Made by a program: the position numbers and the translations under genes
Notes under the pieces: generated by a model
Seen by the model: the letters and a program-made list of their open reading frames with translations, nothing else
What the model was told of the DNA's origin: nothing
The model's database searches: none
From: an uncultured Bacilli bacterium
Lineage (GTDB): Bacteria; Bacillota_I; Bacilli_A; RF39; UBA660
DNA: 50,095 nt
NCBI GenBank assembly: GCA_947623825.1
Contig: CANQHQ010000006.1
Coordinates: 1 to 50,095 of the forward strand
Reading direction: 5' to 3'
Shown: positions 33,451-42,298 of the stretch, piece by piece
Position numbering within the stretch: the stretch's first letter is position 1
How the letters are laid out: every line of letters starts with the position of its first letter

Positions 33451-35268
33451 ATGAAACAGGAGAATATTCGGAATTTTTCGATTATTGCGCATATTGATCA
33501 TGGAAAGAGTACTCTTGCGGATCGATTGTTGGAAGAAACAGGTGCGTTAGATAAACGAGAAATCAAGGAACAGACGCTCGATTCGATGGATATTGAACGA
33601 GAACGAGGAATTACCATTAAATTGAATGCGGTAGAATTAACGTATCCTTTCGAGGGAGAAACTTACGTTCTTCATTTGATTGATACGCCGGGTCATGTCG
33701 ACTTTTCTTACGAAGTGAGTCGTAGTTTGGCTGCTTGCGAAGGAGCCTTATTGGTAGTAGATGCCGCTCAGGGAATCGAAGCGCAAACACTTGCGAATTT
33801 GTATCTTGCTCTCGAACATGATTTGGTGATAATTCCTGTTATTAATAAAATTGATTTACCCAATGCGGATGTCGAGAAGGTAAAAAAAGAACTAATCGAT
33901 ACGGTTGGTTTTACGGAAGACGAATTTATTTTGACTAGTGCGAAGACCGGGGAGGGGATTCGTGATTTGTTAAAAGCCATTATCGAACGCATTCCAAGTC
34001 CTAAAGGAGATCCGAATGGAAAATTACAGGCATTGGTCTTCGATAGTTATTTTGATCCTTATCGGGGAGTGGTTGCTTCTTGTCGGATTGTCAATGGAAC
34101 GATTTCCTTGTCCGACCGGATTTTGATGATGGAAACAGGAGCCGTTTACGATGTAGTGGAATTAGGTGTTACGACTCCTAGAGAAGTAAAAAAGAATTCT
34201 CTACAGGCGGGGGATGTCGGGTATCTCGCTGCTTCTATTAAGGATATTCGTGACGTTCGGGTCGGGGATACAATTACGTTAGAAAGTTGTCCTTGTGAGA
34301 AACCACTCCCTGGATATCAACCGATGAAATCGATGGTTTTTTGTGGACTCTTTCCGATTGATTCCAGTCGCTTTGAAGATTTACGAGAGGCATTAGAAAA
34401 ATTAAAATTAAATGATGCTTCTTTGGTCTTTGAACCAGAAACTTCCGAGGCTTTGGGATTTGGTTTCCGTACTGGTTTTTTAGGCTTATTACATATGGAA
34501 ATTATCGAAGAGAGAATCGAACGAGAATTTGGGATTGAAATCATTGCGACTTCTCCAAGTGTGGTTTATGAGGTAGAATTAACCGATCATTCAGTTCTCT
34601 TAGTGGATTCTCCTAGTAAACTTCCGGATCGTCAAAAAATCTATGAAATTCGGGAACCTTATATTCAAACCAATATTTTCACACCGTCAGAATATATCGG
34701 TCCGATTATGGAACTTTGTCAAAATAAACGAGGAACTTATGTAGGAATGGATTATATCGATGCCACAAGAGTGAACATTCATTATCATTTACCATTATCT
34801 GAAATTGTTTATGATTTCTTTGATCGATTGAAGTCTTATACGAAGGGATATGCTTCTTTCGATTATGACTTGATTGGTTACCGTGCCAGTTCTTTGGTAA
34901 AAATGGATATTTTATTGAATGGGGAAGTGGTCGATGCCCTTTCGACGATTGTCCATAAAGATTTTGCTTATGCCCGAGGAAAAACGGTCGTCGAAAATTT
35001 AAAAGAATTGATTCCGAGACAAATGTTTGAAGTACCGATTCAGGCTTCCATAGGATCGAAAGTGATTGCGAGAACGGATATCAAAGCCCTTCGGAAAAAC
35101 GTCTTAGCGAAATGTTATGGAGGAGATATTACGAGAAAGAGAAAATTATTAGAAAAACAGAAAGAGGGAAAGAAACGAATGAAACAAATTGGAAGTGTGG
35201 AAGTACCACAGGAAGCCTTTTTGGCTGTTTTAAAGATGGAGGATGACAATGGAAAATCAGGAAAATAA
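33451..35268 (+). CDS. lepA: Elongation factor 4 (LepA)
   Basis: This 605-aa translational GTPase binds ribosomes and assists translation or assembly. The G domain shows [17 protein letters not shown] (P-loop), [14 protein letters not shown] and NKIDLP. The LepA-specific C-terminal domain ends with the basic [17 protein letters not shown]. Length is standard. GAAGGTGAAGG lies before the ATG. TACAAT near 33425 is a possible -10. It is followed, overlapping by 20 bases, by a small membrane protein gene and then hemW, close to the Bacillus lepA-hemW order. Confidence 0.97.
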   Translation: MKQENIRNFSIIAHIDHGKSTLADRLLEETGALDKREIKEQTLDSMDIERERGITIKLNAVELTYPFEGETYVLHLIDTPGHVDFSYEVSRSLAACEGALLVVDAAQGIEAQTLANLYLALEHDLVIIPVINKIDLPNADVEKVKKELIDTVGFTEDEFILTSAKTGEGIRDLLKAIIERIPSPKGDPNGKLQALVFDSYFDPYRGVVASCRIVNGTISLSDRILMMETGAVYDVVELGVTTPREVKKNSLQAGDVGYLAASIKDIRDVRVGDTITLESCPCEKPLPGYQPMKSMVFCGLFPIDSSRFEDLREALEKLKLNDASLVFEPETSEALGFGFRTGFLGLLHMEIIEERIEREFGIEIIATSPSVVYEVELTDHSVLLVDSPSKLPDRQKIYEIREPYIQTNIFTPSEYIGPIMELCQNKRGTYVGMDYIDATRVNIHYHLPLSEIVYDFFDRLKSYTKGYASFDYDLIGYRASSLVKMDILLNGEVVDALSTIVHKDFAYARGKTVVENLKELIPRQMFEVPIQASIGSKVIARTDIKALRKNVLAKCYGGDITRKRKLLEKQKEGKKRMKQIGSVEVPQEAFLAVLKMEDDNGKSGK

Positions 35269-35806
35269 TTCTTCTTTTCTTGTTACCTATCGGGTGAAGG
35301 AAGATGCGATTCAAGCCCTTTACTGTGAACCAGAAGAAAAGAAATTTCAGACTGTTTCTTATCCGAACGAAGTAGGATATCGTACCCAGTTGGAACAGTG
35401 TTATCAACGACAGTATTGGCAGTTTCGGAACCGTGCTTTAAGAGAGTGTAAGATCACTCGTGGTATTTCGATTGGGAATACGTTTCTTCTTTCTTTGGTG
35501 ACAGGAATCTCTTGGCAGATTCCGTCGATGCGACCGCTTGCGTTTCTTTCGGGGCTCGCTTGTTGTCAGGCAGTACTTTCGGGTCTTTTGGCACAACGTA
35601 GAATTACGAGATTTTATTTAACGGATGCGTGTATTCAATATGCTTCTCAAATGACTTTCTCTCTCGAGCAGGAATCTTCCCATTCGCTTTCTCCTCAAGG
35701 AGAGCGGACGTTTCAAGAAGATGGTGGCTTTTCTTCTCCCCATTCTTTCTTTTATACCAATCGGGATTTAAAAACATTGAAAAAAAGTTTGGGACCAGTG
35801 GAGTAG
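35249..35806 (+). CDS. Putative membrane protein between lepA and hemW
   Basis: A 185-aa protein I do not recognise. Residues ~70-115 contain two hydrophobic segments ([15 protein letters not shown] and [18 protein letters not shown]), probably a helical hairpin in the membrane, flanked by charged soluble ends. The C-terminal ~60 residues are Ser-rich and hydrophilic. ATG 35249 has GGAGG 6 bases upstream, whereas ATG 35243 abuts it. The start lies inside lepA (20-bp overlap), so translation is coupled. Function unknown. Confidence 0.7.
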   Translation: MENQENNSSFLVTYRVKEDAIQALYCEPEEKKFQTVSYPNEVGYRTQLEQCYQRQYWQFRNRALRECKITRGISIGNTFLLSLVTGISWQIPSMRPLAFLSGLACCQAVLSGLLAQRRITRFYLTDACIQYASQMTFSLEQESSHSLSPQGERTFQEDGGFSSPHSFFYTNRDLKTLKKSLGPVE

Positions 35807-35815
35807 GAGAAAAGG

Positions 35816-36907
35816 ATGGTAAAGAGTGGTTATGTTCACATTCCTTTTTGTCGTCATCTTTGTAGTTATTGTGACTTTGCCAAGTTTTATTACAACGAGA
35901 CTTGGGCTGAATCGTATTTGGATGCGTTAGAAAAAGAAATCAAAGAAACGTACCGAGGAGAGGTTCTCGATACGCTTTATCTTGGTGGAGGAACACCTAG
36001 TGCGCTTTCTTTTCCTTTATTTTCTCGTTTATTTACTATTCTTTCTTCTCTTCGACGGAGTCCTTCTTTGGAATTTACTGTCGAATGTAATATCGAAAGT
36101 ATTACGAGAGAAAAATTAGCATGTATGAAAGAACATGGTGTGAATCGATTGAGCATTGGAGTCGAATCTTCGCATTCGGATCGATTACGATTTTTAGGTC
36201 GGACGTATATCAAAGAAGAAGTGCGAGAAACGATTGCCTTAGTGAAGGAAATGGGGTTTACTAACATCAATGTCGATTTGATTTATGCACTTCCCAATGA
36301 GACGTTAGAGGAATTAGAGGAAGATCTTTCTTTTCTTTTGTCGTTAGAGGTTCCTCATCTTTCTACTTATTCTTTGATGATCGAAGATCATACGAAATTG
36401 TTTCTGAAAGGGTATCATGAAATCGATGATTCGCTTGACGCTACTATGTATCAAATGATTCATGATCGATTGGTTTCCTCTGGGTATCAACATTATGAGA
36501 TTAGTAATTTTGCCAAGGAAGGATACGCGTCCCGTCACAATCTTACTTATTGGCGAAATCAGGAGTATTATGGCTTTGGTTTAGGTGCCAGTGGGTATCT
36601 TTTGGGTGTTCGGTATACGAATACGAGAAGTCTTACGCAATACGTGCGAGGAGAAAGAAATCCAATCATCGAAAAAATGACCCCACAACTTGACATGGAA
36701 AATGAAATTATGTTAGGATTTAGGATGATGGAAGGAATTTCAAAGGAACGGTTTCGAGCGAAGTTTGGAAAAGATTTCAAAGAACGGTATCAGTCCTTAC
36801 CTTTATGGAAGGAACCAGTCATCGAAGAGACGGAAACCTCTTACCGTATTTCGTATTCTTACTGGTATGTTTTAAATGAAATTCTTGTTCATTTTATCGG
36901 AGAGTAG
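35816..36907 (+). CDS. hemW: Radical SAM heme chaperone HemW
   Basis: A 363-aa radical SAM protein of the HemN/HemW group. The cluster motif is CRHLCSYCDF (CxxxCxxC), preceded by GYVHIPFC. LYLGGGTPSAL and GVNRLSIGVES are family signatures. The C-terminal HemW domain contains YEISNFAKEGYASRHNLTYW. HemW binds heme and is considered a heme chaperone, not coproporphyrinogen oxidase. Whether this organism uses heme is not visible here. TAGGAGAAAAGG lies before the ATG; the gene starts 9 bases after the membrane protein gene and runs into the HD gene. Confidence 0.92.
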   Translation: MVKSGYVHIPFCRHLCSYCDFAKFYYNETWAESYLDALEKEIKETYRGEVLDTLYLGGGTPSALSFPLFSRLFTILSSLRRSPSLEFTVECNIESITREKLACMKEHGVNRLSIGVESSHSDRLRFLGRTYIKEEVRETIALVKEMGFTNINVDLIYALPNETLEELEEDLSFLLSLEVPHLSTYSLMIEDHTKLFLKGYHEIDDSLDATMYQMIHDRLVSSGYQHYEISNFAKEGYASRHNLTYWRNQEYYGFGLGASGYLLGVRYTNTRSLTQYVRGERNPIIEKMTPQLDMENEIMLGFRMMEGISKERFRAKFGKDFKERYQSLPLWKEPVIEETETSYRISYSYWYVLNEILVHFIGE

Positions 36908-36908
36908 T

Positions 36909-37493
36909 ATGGATAAAGGAAAAGTATTTGAAAGAGAAATCAATTATATTCAGACTCCGTCGTATCGGGAGGATTTACGAAAATTAATCGAGGGACTCCC
37001 AGATTATTTTTTCGAATTAGAAGCCTCTTCGACGGGAAAGTATCATCCTCGTTATGCCCTTGGTAAGGGTGGATTGGTTCGTCATACGAAGGCAGCGGTT
37101 CGTTTTGGGTATGAGTTGTTGAGTGATCCCATCATCGGAGATAAATATACAGTACGAGAAAAAGACTTGATGTTGATGTCTCTTGTGATTCATGATGGAC
37201 TTAAGTATGGAAATCCGAAGGAACAGTATACGAGAGCAGATCATCCGCTTTTGGCGGCCGAATATGTTCGTTCTAAAAAAGAAGAATTATCTTTAAGTGA
37301 GAAAGATATAGAGGATATGTGTTGTGTCATTGCGTCTCATATGGGACCTTGGAATACGCATCCTTACACGAAAGAAGAAATTCTTCCGAAGCCAAAGACG
37401 AAATACGAAAATTTTGTTCATATGTGTGATTATTTGGCAAGTCGAAAGGTCTTTCAATTAGAGTTTGATGATTACAATGATATTATTGGATGA
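36909..37493 (+). CDS. HD-domain putative phosphohydrolase
   Basis: This 194-aa protein carries an HD-type metal-binding pattern: His in LVRHTKAAVRFG, the HD doublet in VIHDGLKYG, a His in RADHPLLAAEY, a further His in IASHMGPWNTHPY, and a late Asp in HMCDYLASRK. HD proteins hydrolyse nucleotides or other phosphate esters with divalent metals; the substrate cannot be predicted. GGAG lies 6 bases before ATG 36909, one base after the hemW stop, so it is co-transcribed with hemW. The longer frame starting inside hemW is rejected. Confidence 0.8.
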   Translation: MDKGKVFEREINYIQTPSYREDLRKLIEGLPDYFFELEASSTGKYHPRYALGKGGLVRHTKAAVRFGYELLSDPIIGDKYTVREKDLMLMSLVIHDGLKYGNPKEQYTRADHPLLAAEYVRSKKEELSLSEKDIEDMCCVIASHMGPWNTHPYTKEEILPKPKTKYENFVHMCDYLASRKVFQLEFDDYNDIIG

Positions 37494-37517
37494 AGAGAAG
37501 TTTTTTCTCTTTTTTCT
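37491..37517 (+). terminator. Terminator of the lepA-hemW-HD operon
   Basis: A 7-bp stem AAGAGAA with TTCTCTT (loop GTTTT) is followed by TTTTTC. It overlaps the TGA stop of the HD gene. Confidence 0.75.
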
Positions 37518-37550
37518 TTTTCTCTTTTTCGAATAAATGTACGATTTTTA

Positions 37551-37579
37551 TTGTCGAAGGAAGAAAAATTCGATATAAT
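37551..37579 (+). promoter_or_regulatory. Promoter of the thymidylate kinase gene
   Basis: TTGTCG (37551-37556), a 17-bp spacer and perfect TATAAT (37574-37579). The start codon is 22 bases downstream, which rules out the longer upstream reading of that frame. Confidence 0.75.
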
Positions 37580-37600
37580 AAGGAAGAGAGGGTCGATAGT

Positions 37601-38266
37601 ATGAAGGGAAAACTAATCGCTGTGGAGGGAACGGATTGTTCTGGGAAAGAAACACAGGCGAAATTATTGACGAAAAAATTAAAAGCGATGGGATTAAAGG
37701 CCGTTTATCTTAGTTTTCCGATGTATGATACTCCGACTGGTAGAATTGTCGGGGGACCGTATTTAGGAAAACCAGAATTGGGACCTAGTTGGTTTCCAGA
37801 AGGACCTGTCAATGTAGAACCGAAGATTGCTTGTCTTCTTTATGCGGCAGATCGTAAATATCACACTCCGAAAATTCAAGCTTATTTGGAGGAAGGTTAT
37901 TATGTGATTTTAGATCGGTATGTTAGTTCTAATATGGCACATCAAGGTTCGAAGATTGAAAATAAAGAAGAACGATTTTATTTCTTTCGATGGATTGACA
38001 AATTAGAGTATTGGCTTTTGGAACTTCCGAAACCGGATCGAACCATTTATCTTCATGTCCCTTATGCGGTAACGAAGGAACTAATGAAAGAAAGAAATTC
38101 TTTGGATGAGGTAGAAAAAGAGGATTCTTATTTGATTCGTTCGGAACAAGCCTATGTCGAATTATCCGAACTCTATCATTGGGATGTGATTCTCTGTACG
38201 GAAGAGGGACGGATGCGTTCGATTGAAGAGATTAATCGCGAGGCATTACAAATTATCTTAGAGTAG
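37601..38266 (+). CDS. tmk: Thymidylate kinase family protein
   Basis: This 221-aa P-loop kinase probably phosphorylates dTMP to dTDP. The P-loop is EGTDCSGKETQ, a variant of the usual EGxDGxGKTT, followed by LILDRY-type ILDRYVSSNMAHQG and the lid region near EVEKEDSYLIRSEQAY. The Lys-Glu in place of Lys-Thr/Ser after the P-loop is unusual, so a related deoxynucleotide kinase is possible. GAGAGGGTC lies before ATG 37601. It starts a new transcript and is followed 27 bases later by the PcfJ-like gene. Confidence 0.82.
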   Translation: MKGKLIAVEGTDCSGKETQAKLLTKKLKAMGLKAVYLSFPMYDTPTGRIVGGPYLGKPELGPSWFPEGPVNVEPKIACLLYAADRKYHTPKIQAYLEEGYYVILDRYVSSNMAHQGSKIENKEERFYFFRWIDKLEYWLLELPKPDRTIYLHVPYAVTKELMKERNSLDEVEKEDSYLIRSEQAYVELSELYHWDVILCTEEGRMRSIEEINREALQIILE

Positions 38267-38293
38267 GTAGGATGATTGGAAAGGAGAACATCG

Positions 38294-39784
38294 ATGGAGT
38301 GGCAAGTAACTTTTTTTAGTGATTTTCATGGTACTTATGAAAAGCCGCTTTCTTATTGGAAAACGATGGATGAGGTCCCTTTCAAAGTGAAGGAATATAT
38401 TCAAAAAATCCTTGCTTCTCGCGTTCTTTATTACGAAGAAAAGAAAGAGTTTCGCTGTGTGAAATGTTTAAACCCGCTCGACGAGAATGGGTTTTGTGTA
38501 CATTGTCGGAATACGGTTTTGCTTCCTCGTTCTTATGAAGAAAAAAGATGTGTTTGTCGACCGAATGATCTTTTTTTGGATTTTCCTTTTTCCTTTGCTT
38601 TTTATGTTTTTGATGTCATAGAGGATGTTCCTTTTCTTTACCAAATTGTGGCGGAAACGACCTATGTTCATCCCCAGTTTGTGACGCCTTTTGAAGTGAC
38701 GAAACTTTCCTTGGCGCATGTTTATCAACCTTATGCTGAGGGAATTATGGATTTGCTTTCGGAAAAAGAATTTTCCTTTTCGGAATTGAAGGAAGAATTG
38801 AAAAGTGATTTCTATGACGATCTTCCTTTCTTTTCAACGGAAGAGGTTGTCTCTTTTCTTTATCCAGAAGGGTTTGAAAAGATTGAGAAGACCCCTAATT
38901 ATCGTTATTCGCATTTGACGGATTTGAAAGAATCTTTGGAGAAAGAAAATTTTTCTTTGGCTACTTTGACTCTGTTTCCTCTTGCGTTTCCTCAGTTTGA
39001 ATATTTAGTAAAAATGGGGCTTTCGCGATTAGCGATGACCAATCCAAGTCTCGTCAAGGATTCTTCTAATTTTCAAGATTCTTTTGGAGTCAGTAAAAAA
39101 TATTTTCCATTTATGCGAGAACAGAATATTACGGCACAGCAGTTATTGGCTTTACAATCTGTTCCGACGACCGATGTTTCGCTTCTTTCTTTTGTGTTTG
39201 ATCATTTATATGAAGTGAACTATTTAAAATCGTATGTTTCGATTGAAAAATTGAGAAATTATCTTGAAGAAGGGGAAGAACGAGATATCTTTGATTATTA
39301 TGATTATATAAGTACGGCCGTGGATCTCGGTTTGGATTTAACAGATTCGCAAATTTTGTTTCCTCCTGATTTTTTAGAGGCACATAATCAGGTCTTTTTA
39401 GAGAAAATCGTCGATCACAATCCGTTGATTAATCAAAATATTCAAAATCTTTCCCAAATTCTTTCTTTGAACTGTTACGAAGATGACCAATATGTGATTT
39501 TTCCAGCCGATAGTGTGGCAAGTCTCATCGATGAAGGAAATCAGATGCATAATTGTGTTCGTCTCTATTCTGAAAGAATCAGTAGAAACCAATGCCAAAT
39601 TTACTTCCTACGAAAAAAAGATGCGAAAGATCGATCTTTGGTTACGGTCGAGGTGCGCAATGGCAAAGTGGTTCAGGCTAAAGCACGGTTTAATCGGATG
39701 ATTGATTCGTCTACGCAACTCTTTTTAAAACGATGGCAGAAAGAAATTTTACCAATTATGATAGAAGAAGATGCTCCTTTTTGA
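38294..39784 (+). CDS. PcfJ-like domain protein with N-terminal zinc ribbon
   Basis: This is a 496-aa soluble protein. Near the N-terminus are two CxxC pairs (C55, C58, C68, C71; CVKC and CVHC) that look like a zinc ribbon. The middle ~250 residues are helical with no clear family. The C-terminal ~100 residues match the PcfJ-like pattern: HNCVRLYSERI, YFLRKK, LVTVEVRNGKVVQAKA. PcfJ was named from a conjugative plasmid of Enterococcus, and its biochemical role is not established. AAGGAG lies 8 bases before ATG 38294. It sits in a chromosomal housekeeping setting with no plasmid or conjugation gene nearby, and may share the tmk transcript. Confidence 0.7.
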   Translation: MEWQVTFFSDFHGTYEKPLSYWKTMDEVPFKVKEYIQKILASRVLYYEEKKEFRCVKCLNPLDENGFCVHCRNTVLLPRSYEEKRCVCRPNDLFLDFPFSFAFYVFDVIEDVPFLYQIVAETTYVHPQFVTPFEVTKLSLAHVYQPYAEGIMDLLSEKEFSFSELKEELKSDFYDDLPFFSTEEVVSFLYPEGFEKIEKTPNYRYSHLTDLKESLEKENFSLATLTLFPLAFPQFEYLVKMGLSRLAMTNPSLVKDSSNFQDSFGVSKKYFPFMREQNITAQQLLALQSVPTTDVSLLSFVFDHLYEVNYLKSYVSIEKLRNYLEEGEERDIFDYYDYISTAVDLGLDLTDSQILFPPDFLEAHNQVFLEKIVDHNPLINQNIQNLSQILSLNCYEDDQYVIFPADSVASLIDEGNQMHNCVRLYSERISRNQCQIYFLRKKDAKDRSLVTVEVRNGKVVQAKARFNRMIDSSTQLFLKRWQKEILPIMIEEDAPF

Positions 39785-39815
39785 TAAAAAAAAGAAGCAT
39801 TTTTTTATGCTTCTT
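39785..39815 (-). terminator. Terminator of the pilus ATPase gene
   Basis: On the minus strand the stem AAGAAGCAT with ATGCTTCTT (6-nt loop) is followed by a run of seven or more T. It overlaps the stop of the ATPase gene. On the plus strand no T run follows, so it is mainly a minus-strand terminator. Confidence 0.8.
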
Positions 39816-41088
39816 GTGGAATCGCTTCTTGCGAAACCTCAGTGGTTTCTTCTTCATTATCTTCTTCTTTTTCTTCTAGAAGGTCTACTTGATTATCAAG
39901 TTCATTTTCAATTTCGACTAATTTGTAAATTTCTTCGAAAGTTGTATATCCTTTAACTACTTTATCTAAACCATCTTGGAGAAGGGTAACGGTATCGTTT
40001 TCTTCGTATACCTTTCTTCTTAGTTCTTCTTTATCTGTATCTGGTCGACTGATGATATCACGAATATGTTCATCAATCTCTAGTACTTCTTGAATGGCAA
40101 TTCGTCCTAAGTATCCATTGATACATTTATCACATTTTCCTGGTTGCCAAATTTCAGGAACGTTAATGTGAAGTGCTTCTTGGAAGATACTTTTCTCATA
40201 TGGTGTCGTCGGTCTTAAAGTTCTACAATGCGGACAAATTCGACGTGCTAACTTTTGAGAGATAATTCCTTCAAGGGCAGTCGCTAATAAGTAACGTTCT
40301 ACATCCATGTCTAACAATCTTTCGATGGTAGATAGGGAATTGTTGGTGTGGATGGTAGAAAATACAACGTGTCCAGTAATGGATGCACGAACGGCAATTT
40401 GTGCGGTTTCAGAGTCACGAATTTCTCCAATTAGAATGACGTTCGGGTCTTCACGTAAGATGGAACGAAGAGCGGTCGCAAAGGTCATACCAATGTCACT
40501 GTTTACTTGTACTTGATTGATTCCTTCGATATTCATTTCTATTGGGTCTTCTACTGTAATGATGTTGGTTTCTTGTTTATTTAAGGCCTGCAACATCGAG
40601 TAGGTTGTCGTTGATTTACCAGAACCAGTTGCACCCGTTACGAGAATAATTCCATTTGGGATTTCAATCATTCGTTTAATCTTTTGATAATTCTTAGGAG
40701 AAAACTCTAAACTATGAAGTCCTTCCAAACTCTTACTATAATCAAGGATACGAATTACTACTTTTTCACCTTGATTGGTTGGTAGGGCAGCCACACGCAT
40801 ATCCAAGTCTAAGTTATCAATTCTACCTTTGATGGCACCATCTTGAGGAAGACGATTTTCTGTGATGTTCATTCCGGCGATCAATTTGATTCTGGTAATA
40901 ATGTTTCGCTCATGATCTTTTGGAATAATTGTGTGATCCTGTAAGTTTCCGTCAATCCTCATTCGAATCTTTAATCCATTTTCCATTGGGTCAAAGTGAA
41001 TATCAGAGGCTCTGGACTTGACTCCTACTAAGATAATTTTGTTTACCAAGTCTACGACTGGCGTGTTCTCTACATCATACTTTACCAT
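39805..41088 (-). CDS. Type IV filament assembly ATPase (PilB/GspE family)
   Basis: This 427-aa secretion ATPase should power assembly of a type IV pilus-like filament. Walker A is GATGSGKSTT (K158), followed by the Asp-box VEDPIE, Walker B-type REDPNVILIGEIRD and His-box FSTIHTNN. The four zinc-binding cysteines (C285, C288, C319, C322) typical of PilB/GspE are present. The N-terminal MshEN/N1 domain of larger PilB proteins is absent: the protein begins directly with the N2 domain. The C-terminal ~30 residues are very acidic. ATG 41088 follows AAGGGTGA. It diverges from the two prepilin-like genes. No PilC-type platform protein or prepilin peptidase is present in the window. Confidence 0.93.
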   Translation of the reverse strand: MVKYDVENTPVVDLVNKIILVGVKSRASDIHFDPMENGLKIRMRIDGNLQDHTIIPKDHERNIITRIKLIAGMNITENRLPQDGAIKGRIDNLDLDMRVAALPTNQGEKVVIRILDYSKSLEGLHSLEFSPKNYQKIKRMIEIPNGIILVTGATGSGKSTTTYSMLQALNKQETNIITVEDPIEMNIEGINQVQVNSDIGMTFATALRSILREDPNVILIGEIRDSETAQIAVRASITGHVVFSTIHTNNSLSTIERLLDMDVERYLLATALEGIISQKLARRICPHCRTLRPTTPYEKSIFQEALHINVPEIWQPGKCDKCINGYLGRIAIQEVLEIDEHIRDIISRPDTDKEELRRKVYEENDTVTLLQDGLDKVVKGYTTFEEIYKLVEIENELDNQVDLLEEKEEDNEEETTEVSQEAIPQEA

Positions 41089-41145
41089 TTCTTTCACCCT
41101 TACTTATTCTTCTTGTAATTTACCTATGGTATTTTACTACAATTT

Positions 41146-41174
41146 ATTATATAATATTTTTTGAAGATAGGCAA
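41146..41174 (-). promoter_or_regulatory. Promoter of the pilus ATPase gene, overlapping a divergent -10
   Basis: On the minus strand TTGCCT (41169-41174), 17 bp, then TATAAT (41146-41151). The sequence ATTATATAAT contains a -10 box on each strand (plus-strand TATAAT at 41150-41155), so the ATPase and prepilin genes may fire from overlapping divergent promoters. I see no good -35 for the plus direction. Confidence 0.55.
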
Positions 41175-41192
41175 TAAAGGAAAGTGAAAAAA

Positions 41193-42287
41193 ATGAGAAG
41201 AATTAAAAATCGGGGGTTTATGTTGATTGAAACGATGATTGTTACTGTCTTTATTATGACGATATTTGTCTTTATTTATCGGAATTCTGTACCGATGATT
41301 GGGCAATATCAGAAATTGGACAGATTTGACGATTTAGACAGTGTTTATGCCGCTAATATGATGAAAAAAATGGTTACGAATTATCTTTCATTCGATGTGA
41401 TTGACACACTTTTGGCTAATTCTACGTATGCGGATATTTCTAACTGTCAAGATACGTCAATTTACAGTGATGGATCCTACTGTTCCAAATTAAAGAAAAG
41501 TCTCAATATCGAAGTAGACGATATCGTTTATATTACGCGTTATAATGTTTCAGAAATCGTTTCTTCCGTAGGAAAAAGTTTCCGTGATGAAGTAAAACAA
41601 GACGTTCGCTTCGATTCTGGTAGTCTTTCGAACTTTCGAGATTATTTAAAAACGGTAGCTGATAATGAAAGTTTTTACAGTCCTACTAATATAGATAATA
41701 AAGCGATGGGAGTCTATCGATTATTTATTACGAGGACCGTAAGACAAGTCGATGGAACGACGAGAACGCATTATGCTAATATCGGAATTTATAAAACCAA
41801 TTATGTAGCGTCTTCGGTAGGTGCGACGGCTTCCCTACGAGCTAATAATTCGCTTTTGGTTTTAGATATTGGAGAGAATTTTCCGTTTACCTCTAATCTA
41901 CAGATTCAGTATTCTTCTGCAGGAGGTACTACTTCTTGTAATCCAGTGAACAATGTAAATCTAGGTTCCAATAACCAACAAGTGAACTGTATCTTAACCG
42001 AGAAGAATGGGAATACTTTGACGGCGAACTTTCAAGTAAAACATGGATATGCGCCGATTATGCAATCGTATGAATATCAGTGTAGTGAACCTTGTGGGTG
42101 TGACCCCGATCCAGAAACCGGAGAAGTTTCGGAGGATTGTGTTCCAGAAGAATGTCCGACCACTTGTGTCGGTACTCAGATGGTGTGCAACAAGGGTGGC
42201 GTTTATGTAGAAAAAATTGGTAGTGAAAACATAAATAAATGTTTATACTGCGTGAGTACGGGAGCAGATGGAACATGTGTATATTAA
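41193..42287 (+). CDS. Prepilin-like protein with cysteine-rich C-terminus
   Basis: A 364-aa protein with a class III (type IV pilin) signal: basic residues, then NRG, cleavage before FMLIETM, with Glu at mature position 5, then a 20-residue hydrophobic helix. The rest is a large extracytoplasmic domain. The last ~60 residues hold about ten Cys (QCSEPCGC, EDCVPEEC, TTCVG), suggesting disulfides or metal binding. It is much larger than a typical major pilin, so a minor pilin is more likely. ATG 41193 fits the local GTGA-type ribosome site; GTG 41184 is an alternative. It is followed 11 bases later by a second prepilin-like gene. Confidence 0.82.
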   Translation: MRRIKNRGFMLIETMIVTVFIMTIFVFIYRNSVPMIGQYQKLDRFDDLDSVYAANMMKKMVTNYLSFDVIDTLLANSTYADISNCQDTSIYSDGSYCSKLKKSLNIEVDDIVYITRYNVSEIVSSVGKSFRDEVKQDVRFDSGSLSNFRDYLKTVADNESFYSPTNIDNKAMGVYRLFITRTVRQVDGTTRTHYANIGIYKTNYVASSVGATASLRANNSLLVLDIGENFPFTSNLQIQYSSAGGTTSCNPVNNVNLGSNNQQVNCILTEKNGNTLTANFQVKHGYAPIMQSYEYQCSEPCGCDPDPETGEVSEDCVPEECPTTCVGTQMVCNKGGVYVEKIGSENINKCLYCVSTGADGTCVY

Positions 42288-42298
42288 GGCGGTGTGAA

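Noticed and set aside
41184-41192. GTG 41184 as start of the first prepilin-like gene
   Set aside because: The Shine-Dalgarno is too close to this codon, whereas ATG 41193 fits the GTGA-type spacing seen elsewhere; it cannot be fully excluded.
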